A DNA stretch of 61,864 bases, taken from contig JAKSBI010000190.1 in NCBI GenBank assembly GCA_022361215.1, forward strand, positions 1-61,864, in the 5' to 3' direction. Positions 34,149-45,991 of this stretch are shown here, piece by piece. The notes below the pieces were generated by a model, which was not told the DNA's origin, made no database searches, and worked only from the letters and a program-made list of their open reading frames with translations. The stretch comes from Hyphomicrobiales bacterium. Its GTDB lineage: Bacteria; Pseudomonadota; Alphaproteobacteria; Rhizobiales; Methyloligellaceae. How positions within the stretch are numbered: position 1 is the stretch's first letter; each line of letters opens with the position of its first letter. Made by a program: the position numbers and the translations under genes.

Positions 34149-34541
34149 ATGCGCTATGTCCTTGCCTGTCTACTCACTCTTGCTTTCGGCGTGTTGACGA
34201 ATGCGAGCAGCGCAAGTGCCGCGTCGCTCGAAGGGTCCTGGCGTGGCGGCGGCAAAGTCAAGCTGGCGGATGGCCAGGTGGAGCCGGTCCGCTGCCGGCT
34301 GCGCTACGAGAAGGGGGACGGCAGAACCTTCGTCCTCTATGCGAACTGCGCCCATGCCAACGGTACGTTCCAGCAGTCCGGCCGCATCGTGAAGCTCGGG
34401 GCGAACCGCTATTCGGGCCGCATGCGCTCGGATCAGTACAGCGTGTCCGGGCAGGTCAGCATCAGGGTGAACGGCAAGCGCCAGACCCTGACGGCGAAGA
34501 GCCCCAGGGGCACGGCGACGGTCGTACTGACGAAGCAGTAG
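34149..34541 (+). CDS. Small secreted protein of unknown function
   Basis: The protein has 130 residues from the ATG at 34149, with GGAGAG upstream. A signal peptide (about residues 1-24, ending SASAA) precedes a mature part of SLEGSWRGGGKVKLADGQVE followed by CRLRYEKGDGRTFVLYANC, with two Cys likely forming a disulfide. The pattern is beta-rich and basic. I believe similar proteins are common in Rhizobiales, but no function is known. A good terminator follows. Confidence 0.75.
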   Translation: MRYVLACLLTLAFGVLTNASSASAASLEGSWRGGGKVKLADGQVEPVRCRLRYEKGDGRTFVLYANCAHANGTFQQSGRIVKLGANRYSGRMRSDQYSVSGQVSIRVNGKRQTLTAKSPRGTATVVLTKQ

Positions 34542-34579
34542 TTTAAGACCAGATCGCGAGCGCTTGGTTGCACGACAAG

Positions 34580-34612
34580 GCCGTCGAGGGGGCTTCTCTC
34601 GACGGCTTGATT
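34580..34612 (+). terminator. Intrinsic terminator after the small secreted protein gene
   Basis: GCCGTCGAG (34580-34588) pairs with CTCGACGGC (34598-34606), followed by TTGATTTC. The loop is GGGGCTTCT. It separates the gene from the convergent SLC13 gene. Confidence 0.65.
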
Positions 34613-34643
34613 TCACTTTGGAGCGCGCCTGAGCTCCTGCGTA

Positions 34644-36419
34644 TCAGAACGGCCAGACCACCAGCAGCATCGGCACCGAGACGGCGATCACCAGGATCTC
34701 CAGCGGCAGCCCCATGCGCCAGTAGTCGCCGAACTGGTAGCCGCCCGGACCCATGATCAGCGTGTTGTTCTTGTGGCCGATAGGCGTCAGGAAGGCGCAG
34801 GAGGCGGCGATGGCCACGGCCATGAGAAAGGGATCCGGGTTGACGTCGAGCCGGTTGGCGACGTCGACGGCGACGGGCGCGGCGATCACGGCGGTCGCCG
34901 TGTTGTTGAGCACGTCCGAGAGCGTCATGGTGACGGCCATCAGCAGGGTCAGCACGATGGCGGGCGAGGCGCCGCTCGCCAGGGCGACGAGGCCTTCGGC
35001 GATCAGCCCTGTGCCGCCGCTCTTCTCCAGCGCCGCGCCGATGGGAATGAGCGAGCCGAGTAGCACGATGACGGGCCATTCGATGGTGTCGTAGATCTGC
35101 TTCAGCGGCACGATATTGAGCAGCGCCATGATCACGCAGGCCGCGGCCAATGCCACCGGCAGGTAGAGCAGGCCGAAGCTGGCCAGCAGGATCGCGGCGG
35201 CGAAGACCGAGACGGCCAGCCACGCCTTCTGGCGTTGCAGGACCTGCAAGCCACGCTCGGCCAGCGGCAGGCAGCCGAGCCGGTCGATGGCATCCGCCAG
35301 GCCGTCGGCCCGGCCGAACAGCAGCAGAACGTCGCCGGCTTCGATGGTGAGCTTGCGCACGCGCTCGCGGAACGGCTTGCCCCGGCGCGAGACGCCCAGA
35401 AGCGTGATGCCGTAGCGATAGAGCAGGCGCATATCCAGCGCCGAGCGGCCCTCGATGCGGGCGCCCTCGGGCACCACCACTTCGACCAGGCCGGTCTCGG
35501 CGGCGACCAGGCCGCCATGCTTCTCGGCGCCGACATATTCGAGACCCAGATTGCCGACCAGCTCCTCGATGGCCGTCGGCGTGGCCTCGACCACCAGCAC
35601 GTCGCCCTTGCGGATGGTCTCGGCGCGGGCCCGGCCCGGCAGGCGCTTGCCGCGGCGCACCAGCCCAAGTATGGCGGCGTCGGCCTCCTCGGCCGCTTCG
35701 TCGAGCTCGCGCACGCGCTTGCCGATCACGCCCGAGCCCTCGCGCACCTGCACCTCGGCGATATAGTCACCCAGCTCGAAGAGCTCCTGGGCCGAGCGGT
35801 GCTCGGCACGGTCGCGCGGGATCAGGCGCCAGCCGATCAGCGCCACGAACAGCACGCCGGCCGCAGCCGCCACCAGGCCCACCGGCGCGAAATCGAACAT
35901 CTTGAAGGATTCGCCCAGCGTCTGCTCGCGGTAGCTGGCGATGATGATGTTGGGCGGCGTCCCGATCAGGGTCACCAGGCCGCCCAGAATGGTCGCGAAG
36001 GAGAGCGGCATCAGCGTCAGTGCCGGGCTGCGCTTGGCCTTGGCCGCCGCCTGCATGTCGACGGGCATGAGCAGCGCCAGCGCGCCCACATTGTTCATCA
36101 CCGCCGAAAGCGCGGCGCCGACCCCCGACATCAGGGCGATATGGGCGGAGACGGAGCGCGATGCGCTGATCACATAGCGCGCGATCAGCTCGATGGCGCC
36201 CGAATTGATCAGGCCTCGGCTGACCACCAGCACCAGCGCGATGATGATCACGGCCGGGTGGCCGAAGCCGGCAAAGGCCTCCTGTTTCGGAACCACGCCG
36301 AGCATCACGGCCACGATCAGCGCCCCGAAGGCCACCAGGTCGTAGCGCACGCGTCCCCAGATCAGCATGGCGAACACCGTCGCCAGAAGGCTGAAGAGGA
36401 TGATCTGATCGGTTGTCAT
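34644..36419 (-). CDS. SLC13-family permease with inserted RCK_C (TrkA-C) domains
   Basis: The protein has 591 residues. The two membrane halves each carry the SLC13/citrate-transporter-type signature: MNNVGALALLMPV with LIGTPPNIIIA in the first, and LNNTATAVIAAPVAVDVA with LTPIGHKNNTLIMGPGGYQF in the second. Between them (about 210-390) lie two cytosolic RCK_C domains (GKRVRELDEAAEEADAAILG, then RSALDMRLLYRYGITLLGV and DVLLLFGRADGL). Such proteins carry divalent anions or related ions with sodium; the substrate cannot be predicted. It is minus-strand and lies 81 bases downstream of secA. Confidence 0.9.
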   Translation of the reverse strand: MTTDQIILFSLLATVFAMLIWGRVRYDLVAFGALIVAVMLGVVPKQEAFAGFGHPAVIIIALVLVVSRGLINSGAIELIARYVISASRSVSAHIALMSGVGAALSAVMNNVGALALLMPVDMQAAAKAKRSPALTLMPLSFATILGGLVTLIGTPPNIIIASYREQTLGESFKMFDFAPVGLVAAAAGVLFVALIGWRLIPRDRAEHRSAQELFELGDYIAEVQVREGSGVIGKRVRELDEAAEEADAAILGLVRRGKRLPGRARAETIRKGDVLVVEATPTAIEELVGNLGLEYVGAEKHGGLVAAETGLVEVVVPEGARIEGRSALDMRLLYRYGITLLGVSRRGKPFRERVRKLTIEAGDVLLLFGRADGLADAIDRLGCLPLAERGLQVLQRQKAWLAVSVFAAAILLASFGLLYLPVALAAACVIMALLNIVPLKQIYDTIEWPVIVLLGSLIPIGAALEKSGGTGLIAEGLVALASGASPAIVLTLLMAVTMTLSDVLNNTATAVIAAPVAVDVANRLDVNPDPFLMAVAIAASCAFLTPIGHKNNTLIMGPGGYQFGDYWRMGLPLEILVIAVSVPMLLVVWPF

Positions 36420-36500
36420 GGATCGCTCGCCGGCCTGCCCCTTATTGGGGACGGCATAGCCGCATTTCGGGCGGCGATCCAGCCCGGCCGTGCGCGTGGC

Positions 36501-39323
<2,823 letters not shown>

Positions 39324-39681
39324 CTGGCGGGCCTCTCCGTATGATCGTGTGGGCCGGCTGGCCGCAGCGCTTCGTTCCGGTTTCGACGCCAAACCTGACC
39401 GGCGAGAACAGTCGCGCGATCCTTGTCGGGAAGGGGTTATAACACGCTCGGCGCCGGAGCCGGACGGTTCGCTTGACAGATAAGTTGGGGGCCTGGCCTT
39501 GTCAACGCGACTGCTGGCCCCCTGGCTGCCTGCAAATTGCCGTGAACATGAGCAAACATTAATTGGCAAGTGCGAGCGGCAGACGGTATGTAGGAGCGAA
39601 CTTCAACGGACGCTCGTGAGCCCCGCGCGACCGGCCAATCGGCCCCGCCCAGCTTGCGGGGACCAACGCGAGGACAAATCA
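39324..39681. other. Divergent intergenic region between secA and the PpiC foldase gene
   Basis: No gene is seen in these 358 bases. The region holds the probable secA promoter (listed separately) and a TTGACA/TGTCAA inverted pair at 39473 and 39500. AT-rich words AACATTAATTGG occur at about 39552-39563. A GAGGAC ribosome-binding site precedes the foldase GTG. Confidence 0.5.
39477..39505 (-). promoter_or_regulatory. Candidate secA promoter
   Basis: On the minus strand: TTGACA (39500-39505), a 17-base spacer, then TATCTG (39477-39482) as a fair -10. The start codon at 39323 would then follow a leader of about 145 bases. The -35 is perfect; the -10 is only moderate. Confidence 0.4.
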
Positions 39682-40533
39682 GTGAAAATCCGGATGCAGC
39701 TGATGGCCGCCGCGGCCGCGCTCATGTGCCTGTCGTCGGTTGCCGCGGCCGCCGACAGCGAGGTGATCGCCACCGTCAACGGCATCAAGATCACGCAAGG
39801 CGATCTGGCCAGCGCGCGCGCCGAGGTCGGCGCCGAGATCGCGAGTATCCCCGTCGAGGCCCGCACCCGCGTCCTGGTCGAGTATCTGGTAGAGAACCAG
39901 CTGATGGCCGAGGCGGCGGAGAAGGACAAGCTGGCGACCGGCCCGGTCTTTGAGGACCGCATCAAGTATTACCGCCGCCGGGCGCTCCGCGATCTCTATT
40001 TCGACAAGCACGTCCGTGGCACGGTGACCGAGGCCGATGCCAAGAAGCTCTATGACACGCAGGTCGCGAGCATCAAGCCCGAGGTCGAGCTCCGGGCGCG
40101 GCACATCCTGGTGAAGACCGAGGCCGAGGCGCGCGACGTGGTCGAGAAGGTGCATCGCGGCGAGGATTTTGCCGAGCTGGCCAAGACGACGTCGACAGGG
40201 CCGAGCAAGACGCAGGGCGGCGATCTGGGCTATTTCACCAAGGGGCAGATGGTGAAGGAGTTCGAGGAGGCGGCCTTTGCGCTGAAGCCGGGCGACGTCT
40301 CCGAGCCGGTGAAGACCCAGTTCGGCTGGCACGTCATCAAGATTGAGGACAAGCGCGAGAAGGGTGCGCCGCCGTTCGATTCGGTCAAGGATCGCATCAT
40401 GGCCGCCCTGGTTCAGCAGAAGACGCAAGAGACGATCAAGAATTTGCGCGACAAGGCCAAGGTCGAGTACGTCGACCCGGACGTCAAGAAGGCCATGGAA
40501 GCGCCTTTGCCGCGCGGCAGCTTCAGCCAGTAG
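39682..40533 (+). CDS. Periplasmic peptidyl-prolyl isomerase, PpiC/parvulin type
   Basis: The protein has 283 residues from the GTG at 39682 with GAGGAC upstream. It has a signal peptide (hydrophobic about 7-22, then AAADSEV), an N-terminal SurA-like helical part (VATVNGIKI-type strand, then LVEYLVENQLMAEAAEKDKL) and a parvulin rotamase domain at about 130-225 (ELRARHILVKTEAEARDVVE, GGDLGYFTKGQMVKEFEEAAF and TQFGWHVIKI). It helps fold or isomerise exported proteins, which fits its divergence from secA. A basic tail follows. Confidence 0.92.
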   Translation: MKIRMQLMAAAAALMCLSSVAAAADSEVIATVNGIKITQGDLASARAEVGAEIASIPVEARTRVLVEYLVENQLMAEAAEKDKLATGPVFEDRIKYYRRRALRDLYFDKHVRGTVTEADAKKLYDTQVASIKPEVELRARHILVKTEAEARDVVEKVHRGEDFAELAKTTSTGPSKTQGGDLGYFTKGQMVKEFEEAAFALKPGDVSEPVKTQFGWHVIKIEDKREKGAPPFDSVKDRIMAALVQQKTQETIKNLRDKAKVEYVDPDVKKAMEAPLPRGSFSQ

Positions 40534-40566
40534 GCCGGCTGCCATGTCTATCGTCTGAGGCCGGCC

Positions 40567-41802
40567 GTGGCCGTCTCCCCGTTCGCGCCGAAAGCGCTGC
40601 CCGTCCTGCCGCCGCTCGACGGCGTTCGCCTGGCGGCATGCGAAGCCGGCATCCGCTATCGCGACCGCAAGGACCTGCTGCTGGTGCTGCTGCCTGCCGG
40701 CACCACGGTCGGCGGCGTTCTGACGCAGTCGAAGACGGCTTCGGCGCCGGTGGAATGGTGCCGGGCGCGGCTGGCCGATGGTGGCGCGCGGGCGCTTGTG
40801 GTCAACTCCGGCAATGCCAATGCGTTTACCGGCATGCGCGGCCGGGCAGCGGTCGAAGCGACCGTGGCGTCGGCCGCCGCCGCTGCCGGCTGTAGGCCGG
40901 AAGAGGTGTTCGTAGCCTCTACCGGCGTCATCGGCGAGCCGCTGGAGCCGGACCGCTTCAAGCACCTGCTCGGCGGTCTTGCTGCGGACGCGCAGGCGAC
41001 GGCCTGGGAGGACGCCGCGCATGCGATCATGACCACGGACACCTACCCCAAGCTCGCGACGCGCACGGCGGAGCTCGGCGGCGTGCCGGTCACGATCAGC
41101 GGTATTGCCAAGGGCGCCGGCATGATCGCGCCGGACATGGCCACGATGCTCGCCTTCGTTTTCACCGACGCACCGCTCGCCGCGCCCGTGGTGCAAGGGC
41201 TCTGCGCTACGGCGGCTGCAAACACCTTCAATGCCATCACCGTGGACAGCGACACCTCGACCAGCGATACGGCGCTGCTGTTCGCGACGGGCACGGCCGC
41301 GGCCGGCGGCGCCCCGTCCATCTCGGACGCGACCGATGGCCGTCTGGACGCGTTCGCCGAGGCGCTCGAGGAGCTGATGCGTGATCTGGCGCACCAGGTC
41401 GTCAAGGACGGCGAAGGGGTGCGGAAATTCGTCGGCATCACGGTCACGGGCGCCGAGTCGGATGCTGCGGCACGCCGGATCGCGTTCTCGATCGCCAACT
41501 CGCCGCTGGTGAAAACGGCGTTTGCAGGGGAGGACCCCAACTGGGGCCGGATCGTCATGGCCGTGGGCAAGGCCGGAGAGGCCGCGGATCGCGACCGGCT
41601 CGCGATCTGGTTTGGCGAGATGCGCGTCGCGGTCGACGGCGAGCGAGACTCCGATTACCGGGAGGAAACCGTGGCGGCCTATATGACGGGGGCGGAGCTT
41701 GAGGTGCGTGTCGACGTGGGCGTCGGCGAAGGCCGCTCCAAGGTCTGGACATGCGACCTGACCGCCGATTACGTGTCCATTAACGCTGATTATCGAAGCT
41801 GA
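40567..41802 (+). CDS. argJ: Bifunctional glutamate N-acetyltransferase / ornithine acetyltransferase
   Basis: The protein has 411 residues and starts with a GTG at 40567. The self-cleavage site is in [17 protein letters not shown], where the nucleophile Thr follows Ala; the chain is cut there into alpha and beta subunits. Other landmarks are [23 protein letters not shown] and [14 protein letters not shown]. It transfers acetyl from N-acetylornithine to glutamate in arginine synthesis. It lies 33 bases after the PpiC foldase and 83 bases before mutT. Confidence 0.96.
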   Translation: MAVSPFAPKALPVLPPLDGVRLAACEAGIRYRDRKDLLLVLLPAGTTVGGVLTQSKTASAPVEWCRARLADGGARALVVNSGNANAFTGMRGRAAVEATVASAAAAAGCRPEEVFVASTGVIGEPLEPDRFKHLLGGLAADAQATAWEDAAHAIMTTDTYPKLATRTAELGGVPVTISGIAKGAGMIAPDMATMLAFVFTDAPLAAPVVQGLCATAAANTFNAITVDSDTSTSDTALLFATGTAAAGGAPSISDATDGRLDAFAEALEELMRDLAHQVVKDGEGVRKFVGITVTGAESDAAARRIAFSIANSPLVKTAFAGEDPNWGRIVMAVGKAGEAADRDRLAIWFGEMRVAVDGERDSDYREETVAAYMTGAELEVRVDVGVGEGRSKVWTCDLTADYVSINADYRS

Positions 41803-41885
41803 GCGCCGGCGCGGCGTGACGTCCCTGCAATCCTTATCGCAGCTATCGGATCTTTAACCTTTCGGTGACACAATGGCCCTGTCGA

Positions 41886-42290
41886 ATGAGGCGTGACATC
41901 GTACTGGTCGTAGCCTGCGCGCTGGTTGACGCAGACAGCCGCGTGTTGCTCGCACGACGTCCCGAAGGCCGCTCGATGGCCGGATTGTGGGAGTTCCCCG
42001 GGGGCAAGGTGGAGCCGGGCGAGTTGCCGGAACAGGCGCTCATTCGCGAACTCGCCGAGGAACTCGGCATCGACGTTACGGCAAGCTGTCTCGCGCCGCT
42101 GACATTCGCGAGTCACACTTACGAGGCGTTCCATCTGCTGATGCCTCTTTACGTGTGCCGCACCTGGGCGGGAGAGCTGACGGCTAGAGAAGGCCAGGAG
42201 TTGACCTGGGTGCGGCCCGTTCGCATGAACGATTATCCGATGCCGCCGGCGGACGAACCGCTCAAGGCGATGCTCAGGGATCTCCTCTAA
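41886..42290 (+). CDS. mutT: Nudix hydrolase of the MutT (8-oxo-dGTP) type
   Basis: The protein has 134 residues; the ATG at 41886 is preferred over an upstream GTG at 41865. The Nudix box is complete: GKVEPGE, then REL and AEELGI (about residues 38-60). The N-terminus [20 protein letters not shown] and WEFPGGKVE match MutT. It hydrolyses oxidised purine nucleoside triphosphates to prevent mutation; the substrate is inferred from family resemblance. A Flp pilin gene follows 35 bases downstream. Confidence 0.9.
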   Translation: MRRDIVLVVACALVDADSRVLLARRPEGRSMAGLWEFPGGKVEPGELPEQALIRELAEELGIDVTASCLAPLTFASHTYEAFHLLMPLYVCRTWAGELTAREGQELTWVRPVRMNDYPMPPADEPLKAMLRDLL

Positions 42291-42325
42291 GGCTGCCGCG
42301 CGTCAGGTGGAGCAGGAGAGGTGGC

Positions 42326-42490
42326 ATGTTGAATCGCTGGGCTACATTCTATGTCGATGAGAGTGGGGCAACGGCCATCGAGTATGGCTTGTTGGTCGCT
42401 GGTATCGGCCTTGCCGTGGCCGCCGCCGGCCAGCAGGTAGGCGTCGATTTCGCCGCGATTTTCACAAAAATCTCGGACGCGCTCAAATAG
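42326..42490 (+). CDS. Flp-family type IVb pilin
   Basis: This gene is 54 codons from the ATG at 42326, with AGGAGAGG upstream. The protein reads MLNRWATFYVDESGATAIEY then GLLVAGIGLAVAAAGQQV, closing with FAAIFTKISDALK. The cleavage and Glu-Tyr motif (SGATAIEYGLL) and the single hydrophobic helix are those of Flp prepilins, cleaved after Gly14 by a TadV-type peptidase. No other tad/cpa genes are in the window, so it is an orphan here. It is in the sense direction between mutT and a convergent methyltransferase gene. Confidence 0.85.
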   Translation: MLNRWATFYVDESGATAIEYGLLVAGIGLAVAAAGQQVGVDFAAIFTKISDALK

Positions 42491-42513
42491 GCCCTCGTCT
42501 TCGATCTTTACCG

Positions 42514-43428
42514 CTACGCCTTGTCCGGTGCCGCTTTCTCGCCGGCCGACTGCTCGCGGGTGCCGAGAGCGTCCGCCAGACGGGTGCGTGCCGAGCCGGG
42601 CCGCAGCGGCTTCGGCTGGCTCTCGTCGGGCGCCCAGCCCGTCAGATAGACGATCTCGAACGTCGCCAGGACACGGCCCGAGGGGGCGGTAAACCGCTCG
42701 CCATAGATCTCCAGCATGCGCTGCAGCGTGGCGCGGCGCAGGGGCCTGCGTGTGCGTGCGTGCAGTACGTTGCCGGCGCCCATGGCGCGCAACTCGTGCA
42801 TCAGCGTCAGCGGATCCGCATAGGTCGCGGACACGAGATCGGCATCGGCGACGGGCAGCGCGAAGCCGGCTCGTTGCAGCAGGGCGCCATAGTCGCGCAC
42901 GTCCGCGAACGGTGCCACCCGGGGGCTTGCGCCCTGCAGCGTCTCGCTCTCGGCCTGCATGAAGCTCTCGCGCAGCTCCGTCAGCGTGCGTGGCCCAAGC
43001 GCGGCGGCCAGAAACAAACCGTCGGGCTTCAGGGCGCGCCGGATCTGAACGAGGCTTCCCGGCAGGTCGTTGATCTGATGGAGCGAGAGGCCGGCGACGC
43101 AAAGGTCGATCGACGCGTCCTTGAAGGGCAGCCACTCCTCGTCGCAGAGCACGCGCGCGCCGCGGCTGCGGTCGAGCATCGGCCCGCAGGCGTCGGCCCC
43201 GATCACCAGATCGATGGTGTCGCGGCGTCTGAGTCGCTCGGTGAGGAGGCCGTGATGCGCCCCGAGGTCGAGTGCCACCGGAAAGGCGCGCAGCATGGCG
43301 TCCAGGCGCGACTCGATCTCGTCGGCGACGCGGCGCAGGAGGAAATCGTGATCCGCGATGCAGCCTGACGCGCGCGCCCGGCGGCGGGTCAGGAGGGCCC
43401 GGTCGAAAAGCGCGTTGTCCGATGTCAT
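42514..43428 (-). CDS. BioC/NDUFAF5-like SAM-dependent methyltransferase
   Basis: The protein has 304 residues. SAM motif I is VALDLGAHHGLLTERL (about residues 51-66), and motif IV/post is DASIDLCVAGLSLHQINDLPGS. The LVQIRRALKPDGLFLAAALG, TLTELRESFMQAE and VDLV-like SATYADPLTLMHELRAMG stretches match the BioC/NDUFAF5 family of alphaproteobacteria. Relatives hydroxylate or methylate a complex I subunit or make pimeloyl precursors; the substrate here is not resolved. It is divergent from comF. Confidence 0.87.
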   Translation of the reverse strand: MTSDNALFDRALLTRRRARASGCIADHDFLLRRVADEIESRLDAMLRAFPVALDLGAHHGLLTERLRRRDTIDLVIGADACGPMLDRSRGARVLCDEEWLPFKDASIDLCVAGLSLHQINDLPGSLVQIRRALKPDGLFLAAALGPRTLTELRESFMQAESETLQGASPRVAPFADVRDYGALLQRAGFALPVADADLVSATYADPLTLMHELRAMGAGNVLHARTRRPLRRATLQRMLEIYGERFTAPSGRVLATFEIVYLTGWAPDESQPKPLRPGSARTRLADALGTREQSAGEKAAPDKA

Positions 43429-43486
43429 CCGGCTCCTTTCGGCGAGAGACCAGGATCGGGTCTGCGCTCAGCATAGGCGGCTTGCG

Positions 43487-43516
43487 CCACGTGACAATGT
43501 GCTCCACGTGACAATG
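43487..43516. repeat. Tandem direct repeat of a CACGTG-containing 13-mer between divergent genes
   Basis: CCACGTGACAATG occurs at 43487-43499 and 43504-43516, a 17-base period. It lies between the divergent methyltransferase and comF genes, 59 and 41 bases from their starts. It may be a regulatory site for a dimer binding twice on nearly the same helix face. Confidence 0.55.
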
Positions 43517-43556
43517 GCGGCTCGCCTTCGCCCCAAAGCGGGCTTAGGCTCGGCCT

Positions 43557-44327
43557 ATGAGCTGGTCTGCCGCGTCCGTGTCCGACATCGCCCGAGTCTC
43601 CCTGGCACGGATCTCGGACGTATTGCTGCCGCCGCTCTGCCTGTCCTGCCGTGCGGCGGTGGAGGGGCACGGCGGTCTTTGCCCGACATGCTGGTCGCGC
43701 ATCGACTTCATCCAGGCGCCCCTGTGCGATCGCTTGGGCATCCCCTTGCCCTACGCCGCCGGGGACCGGATGGTCTCGGCCGGCGCGCTGGCCGACCCAC
43801 CAGTCTACGACCGCGCGCGCGCGGCGGCCCGATACGATGGAGAGATGCGCAAGCTGGTGCATGGGCTCAAATACCGCGACAGCCACGAGGGGGCTGCGCT
43901 CTTCGCTCGCTGGATGGCGCAAGCGGCGGGCGAGCTTCTGGCCGATGCCGACCTGCTCGTTCCGGTTCCGCTCGCCCGGCTGCGGCTCTGGCGCCGCCGG
44001 TTCAACCAGTCCGCGTTGCTGGCAGACCGCATAGCGCGGCAGAGCGGCGTTCGCGTGGATGCCTTCCTGCTCCAGCGGGTCCGTCGCACCGCCAGTCAAG
44101 TCGGGCTCAGCGCAGAGCAGCGCCGCCGCAATGTGGCGGGGGCCTTCGCCGTGCCCGAGGCCCGCCGGCCGGAGCTTGCGGGACGTAACGTCGTGCTCGT
44201 CGACGACGTCATTACCACAGGCGCAACGGCGAATGCCTGCGCCCGCACGCTCAAGCGGGCCGGCGCCGCCCGGGTCGATGTTGCGGCGCTGGCGCGGGTC
44301 GTCAATCCGCTGGCCCCCAATATCTGA
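43557..44327 (+). CDS. comF: ComF family phosphoribosyltransferase-like protein
   Basis: The protein has 256 residues. An N-terminal zinc-ribbon-like pair is seen in CLSCRAAVEGHGGLCPTCWSR (CxxC and CxxC), as in ComF proteins. The C-terminal PRTase domain has VVLVDDVITTGATANACA, the PRPP-binding loop. In Gram-positives ComF works in DNA uptake; in proteobacteria the role is less clear. It is followed 95 bases later by a glutaredoxin. Confidence 0.9.
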   Translation: MSWSAASVSDIARVSLARISDVLLPPLCLSCRAAVEGHGGLCPTCWSRIDFIQAPLCDRLGIPLPYAAGDRMVSAGALADPPVYDRARAAARYDGEMRKLVHGLKYRDSHEGAALFARWMAQAAGELLADADLLVPVPLARLRLWRRRFNQSALLADRIARQSGVRVDAFLLQRVRRTASQVGLSAEQRRRNVAGAFAVPEARRPELAGRNVVLVDDVITTGATANACARTLKRAGAARVDVAALARVVNPLAPNI

Positions 44328-44422
44328 CATGTGATCGGGCTTGACTTGGCAATTCGTATTGTTTTTCAGGCAGACTAAACGGGCCGCCGTGCGGCTGAAC
44401 ATGGAGTGAACGCGAACCGCAT

Positions 44423-44680
44423 ATGGCTGAAGTTACGATTTATACGAAGTTCCTGTGCCCCTATTGTCATGCGGCCAAACGGCTCCTGGCCGAAAAGGGC
44501 GTAGACGTGAACGAGATCGACATTACATTCAGTCCGACGCGCCGCGACGAGATGCTGGAGCGCGCGGCCGGCGGACGCACCGTGCCGCAGATCTTCGTCG
44601 GCGATGTCCATGTGGGCGGGTGCGACGAGCTCTATGCCCTCGACGAGCAAGGCAAGCTCGATGCCCTCCTGACGACCTGA
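44423..44680 (+). CDS. grxC: Glutaredoxin 3
   Basis: The protein has 85 residues. The dithiol active site is CPYC (residues 11-14; FLCPYCHAAKRLL), with the cis-Pro in TVPQIF and the GG in VHVGGCDELYAL, all for glutathione binding. It reduces disulfides and ribonucleotide reductase in the cytoplasm. It precedes the nitrilase-like gene by 31 bases in the same direction. Confidence 0.95.
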   Translation: MAEVTIYTKFLCPYCHAAKRLLAEKGVDVNEIDITFSPTRRDEMLERAAGGRTVPQIFVGDVHVGGCDELYALDEQGKLDALLTT

Positions 44681-44711
44681 GATCCTGTGTCGCCCCCAAG
44701 GCGAGGAGACC

Positions 44712-45581
44712 ATGAGCCAAAGCGCTGAGACATTTCGTGCCGCCGTCATTCAGTTGCGGTCGGGCCGCGACGTCGAGGCCAATCTGGATGCCGTCGAGAC
44801 GCTGCTGCGCCGTGCAGCGGCGGAGGGCGCTGCGCTCGCTCTCACGCCGGAGACGACGACGTTGCTGGAGCTGAGCACCAAGCGGCTGTTCGCCAGTATC
44901 GAGCCCGAGGACGGCAATGCCGCGCTCGGCCGTCTGACCGGTCTCGCAGGCGAGCTCGGGATCTGGCTCAATGTCGGCTCCATGGCCGTGCAGGTCTCGG
45001 ACGACAAGGTCGCCAACCGCTCCTATCTGATCGCGCCGGACGGCACCGTCGCCGCACGCTACGACAAGATCCACATGTTCGACGTCGATCTTCCGGGGGG
45101 CGAGTCCTATCGGGAGTCGAAGAACTACGCGGCGGGCGGCGGCGCCGTCGTCGCGGATCTGCCCTGGGGCCGCATCGGCCTCACGATCTGCTACGATCTG
45201 CGCTTTCCGGCGCTCTATCGGGCGCTCGCCAAGGCCGGTGCCGATTTCATCACCGTGCCGTCCGCTTTCACGGTGCAGACGGGCCTCGCCCATTGGCGCA
45301 CCTTGTTGCGCGCTCGGGCCATCGAGACCGGCGCCTACGTCTTTGCCGCCGCCCAGGGCGGCGCCCATGAGGCCGGCCGGGAGACCTACGGCCATTCGCT
45401 CATCGTCTCGCCCTGGGGCGAGGTCGTGGCCGAGGCCGGCGTCGACCCCTGCATCCTGCTCGCAGATATCGATCCGGCTAAGGTGGCCGAGGCGCGTCGG
45501 AAGATGCCGTCCCTGCAGCACGATCGCGCGTTTTCCGTTGCCGGCCCCGAGCCGGCCGCCGAGATAAGAGAGGCCTCATGA
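44712..45581 (+). CDS. Carbon-nitrogen hydrolase (Nit/omega-amidase-like)
   Basis: The protein has 289 residues from the ATG at 44712 with AGGAG upstream. The Glu-Lys-Cys triad is visible: Glu47 in LALTPETTTLLE, Lys in RYDKIHMFDVDL and the nucleophile Cys in GLTICYDLRFPALYRAL. The KIHMFDVDLPGGESYRESKN stretch is that of the Nit1/Nit2 branch that hydrolyses deaminated glutathione or omega-amides. It is translationally coupled by ATGA (45578-45581) to the DUF1178 gene, a usual pairing in alphaproteobacteria. Confidence 0.93.
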   Translation: MSQSAETFRAAVIQLRSGRDVEANLDAVETLLRRAAAEGAALALTPETTTLLELSTKRLFASIEPEDGNAALGRLTGLAGELGIWLNVGSMAVQVSDDKVANRSYLIAPDGTVAARYDKIHMFDVDLPGGESYRESKNYAAGGGAVVADLPWGRIGLTICYDLRFPALYRALAKAGADFITVPSAFTVQTGLAHWRTLLRARAIETGAYVFAAAQGGAHEAGRETYGHSLIVSPWGEVVAEAGVDPCILLADIDPAKVAEARRKMPSLQHDRAFSVAGPEPAAEIREAS

Positions 45582-45991
45582 TCCGCTACAGCCTGGTCTG
45601 TGCCGGCGGTCATGAGTTCGATGGCTGGTTCAGCAGCAGCGATGCCTTCGAGGCGCAGTCCCGCGATGGCGACGTGATCTGCCCCCATTGCGGTTCCGCG
45701 GAGGTGAGCAAGGCACTGATGGCACCGAACGTGGCGACGTCCAAGGCGGCCGCGGATGCGGACCCGGCGTCGCCGGAGATGCGCGAGGTCGCGCGCAAGG
45801 TGCGGGAGCATGTGGAGCAGACCGCCGACTATGTCGGCGACCGTTTCGCGGAGGAGGCACGGAAGATCCACTACGAGGAGGTGGAGCCGCGCGGCATCTA
45901 TGGCGAGGCGACGCCGAGCGAGGCGGTGGAGCTGAAGGAGGAAGGCGTGGCGTTTCACCCGCTTCCCCCGAGCCCCAAGGACCAGAACTAG
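45578..45991 (+). CDS. DUF1178 family protein
   Basis: The protein has 137 residues. The N-terminus MIRYSLVCAGGHEFDGWFSS and a CPHCGSAEVSKALMAP stretch give three Cys plus a His for a probable zinc ribbon. A helical C-terminus follows (VREHVEQTADYVGDRFAEEA). The family function is unknown; its coupling to the nitrilase-like amidase is the best clue. Its stop overlaps the stop of the convergent ubiG by a few bases. Confidence 0.92.
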   Translation: MIRYSLVCAGGHEFDGWFSSSDAFEAQSRDGDVICPHCGSAEVSKALMAPNVATSKAAADADPASPEMREVARKVREHVEQTADYVGDRFAEEARKIHYEEVEPRGIYGEATPSEAVELKEEGVAFHPLPPSPKDQN

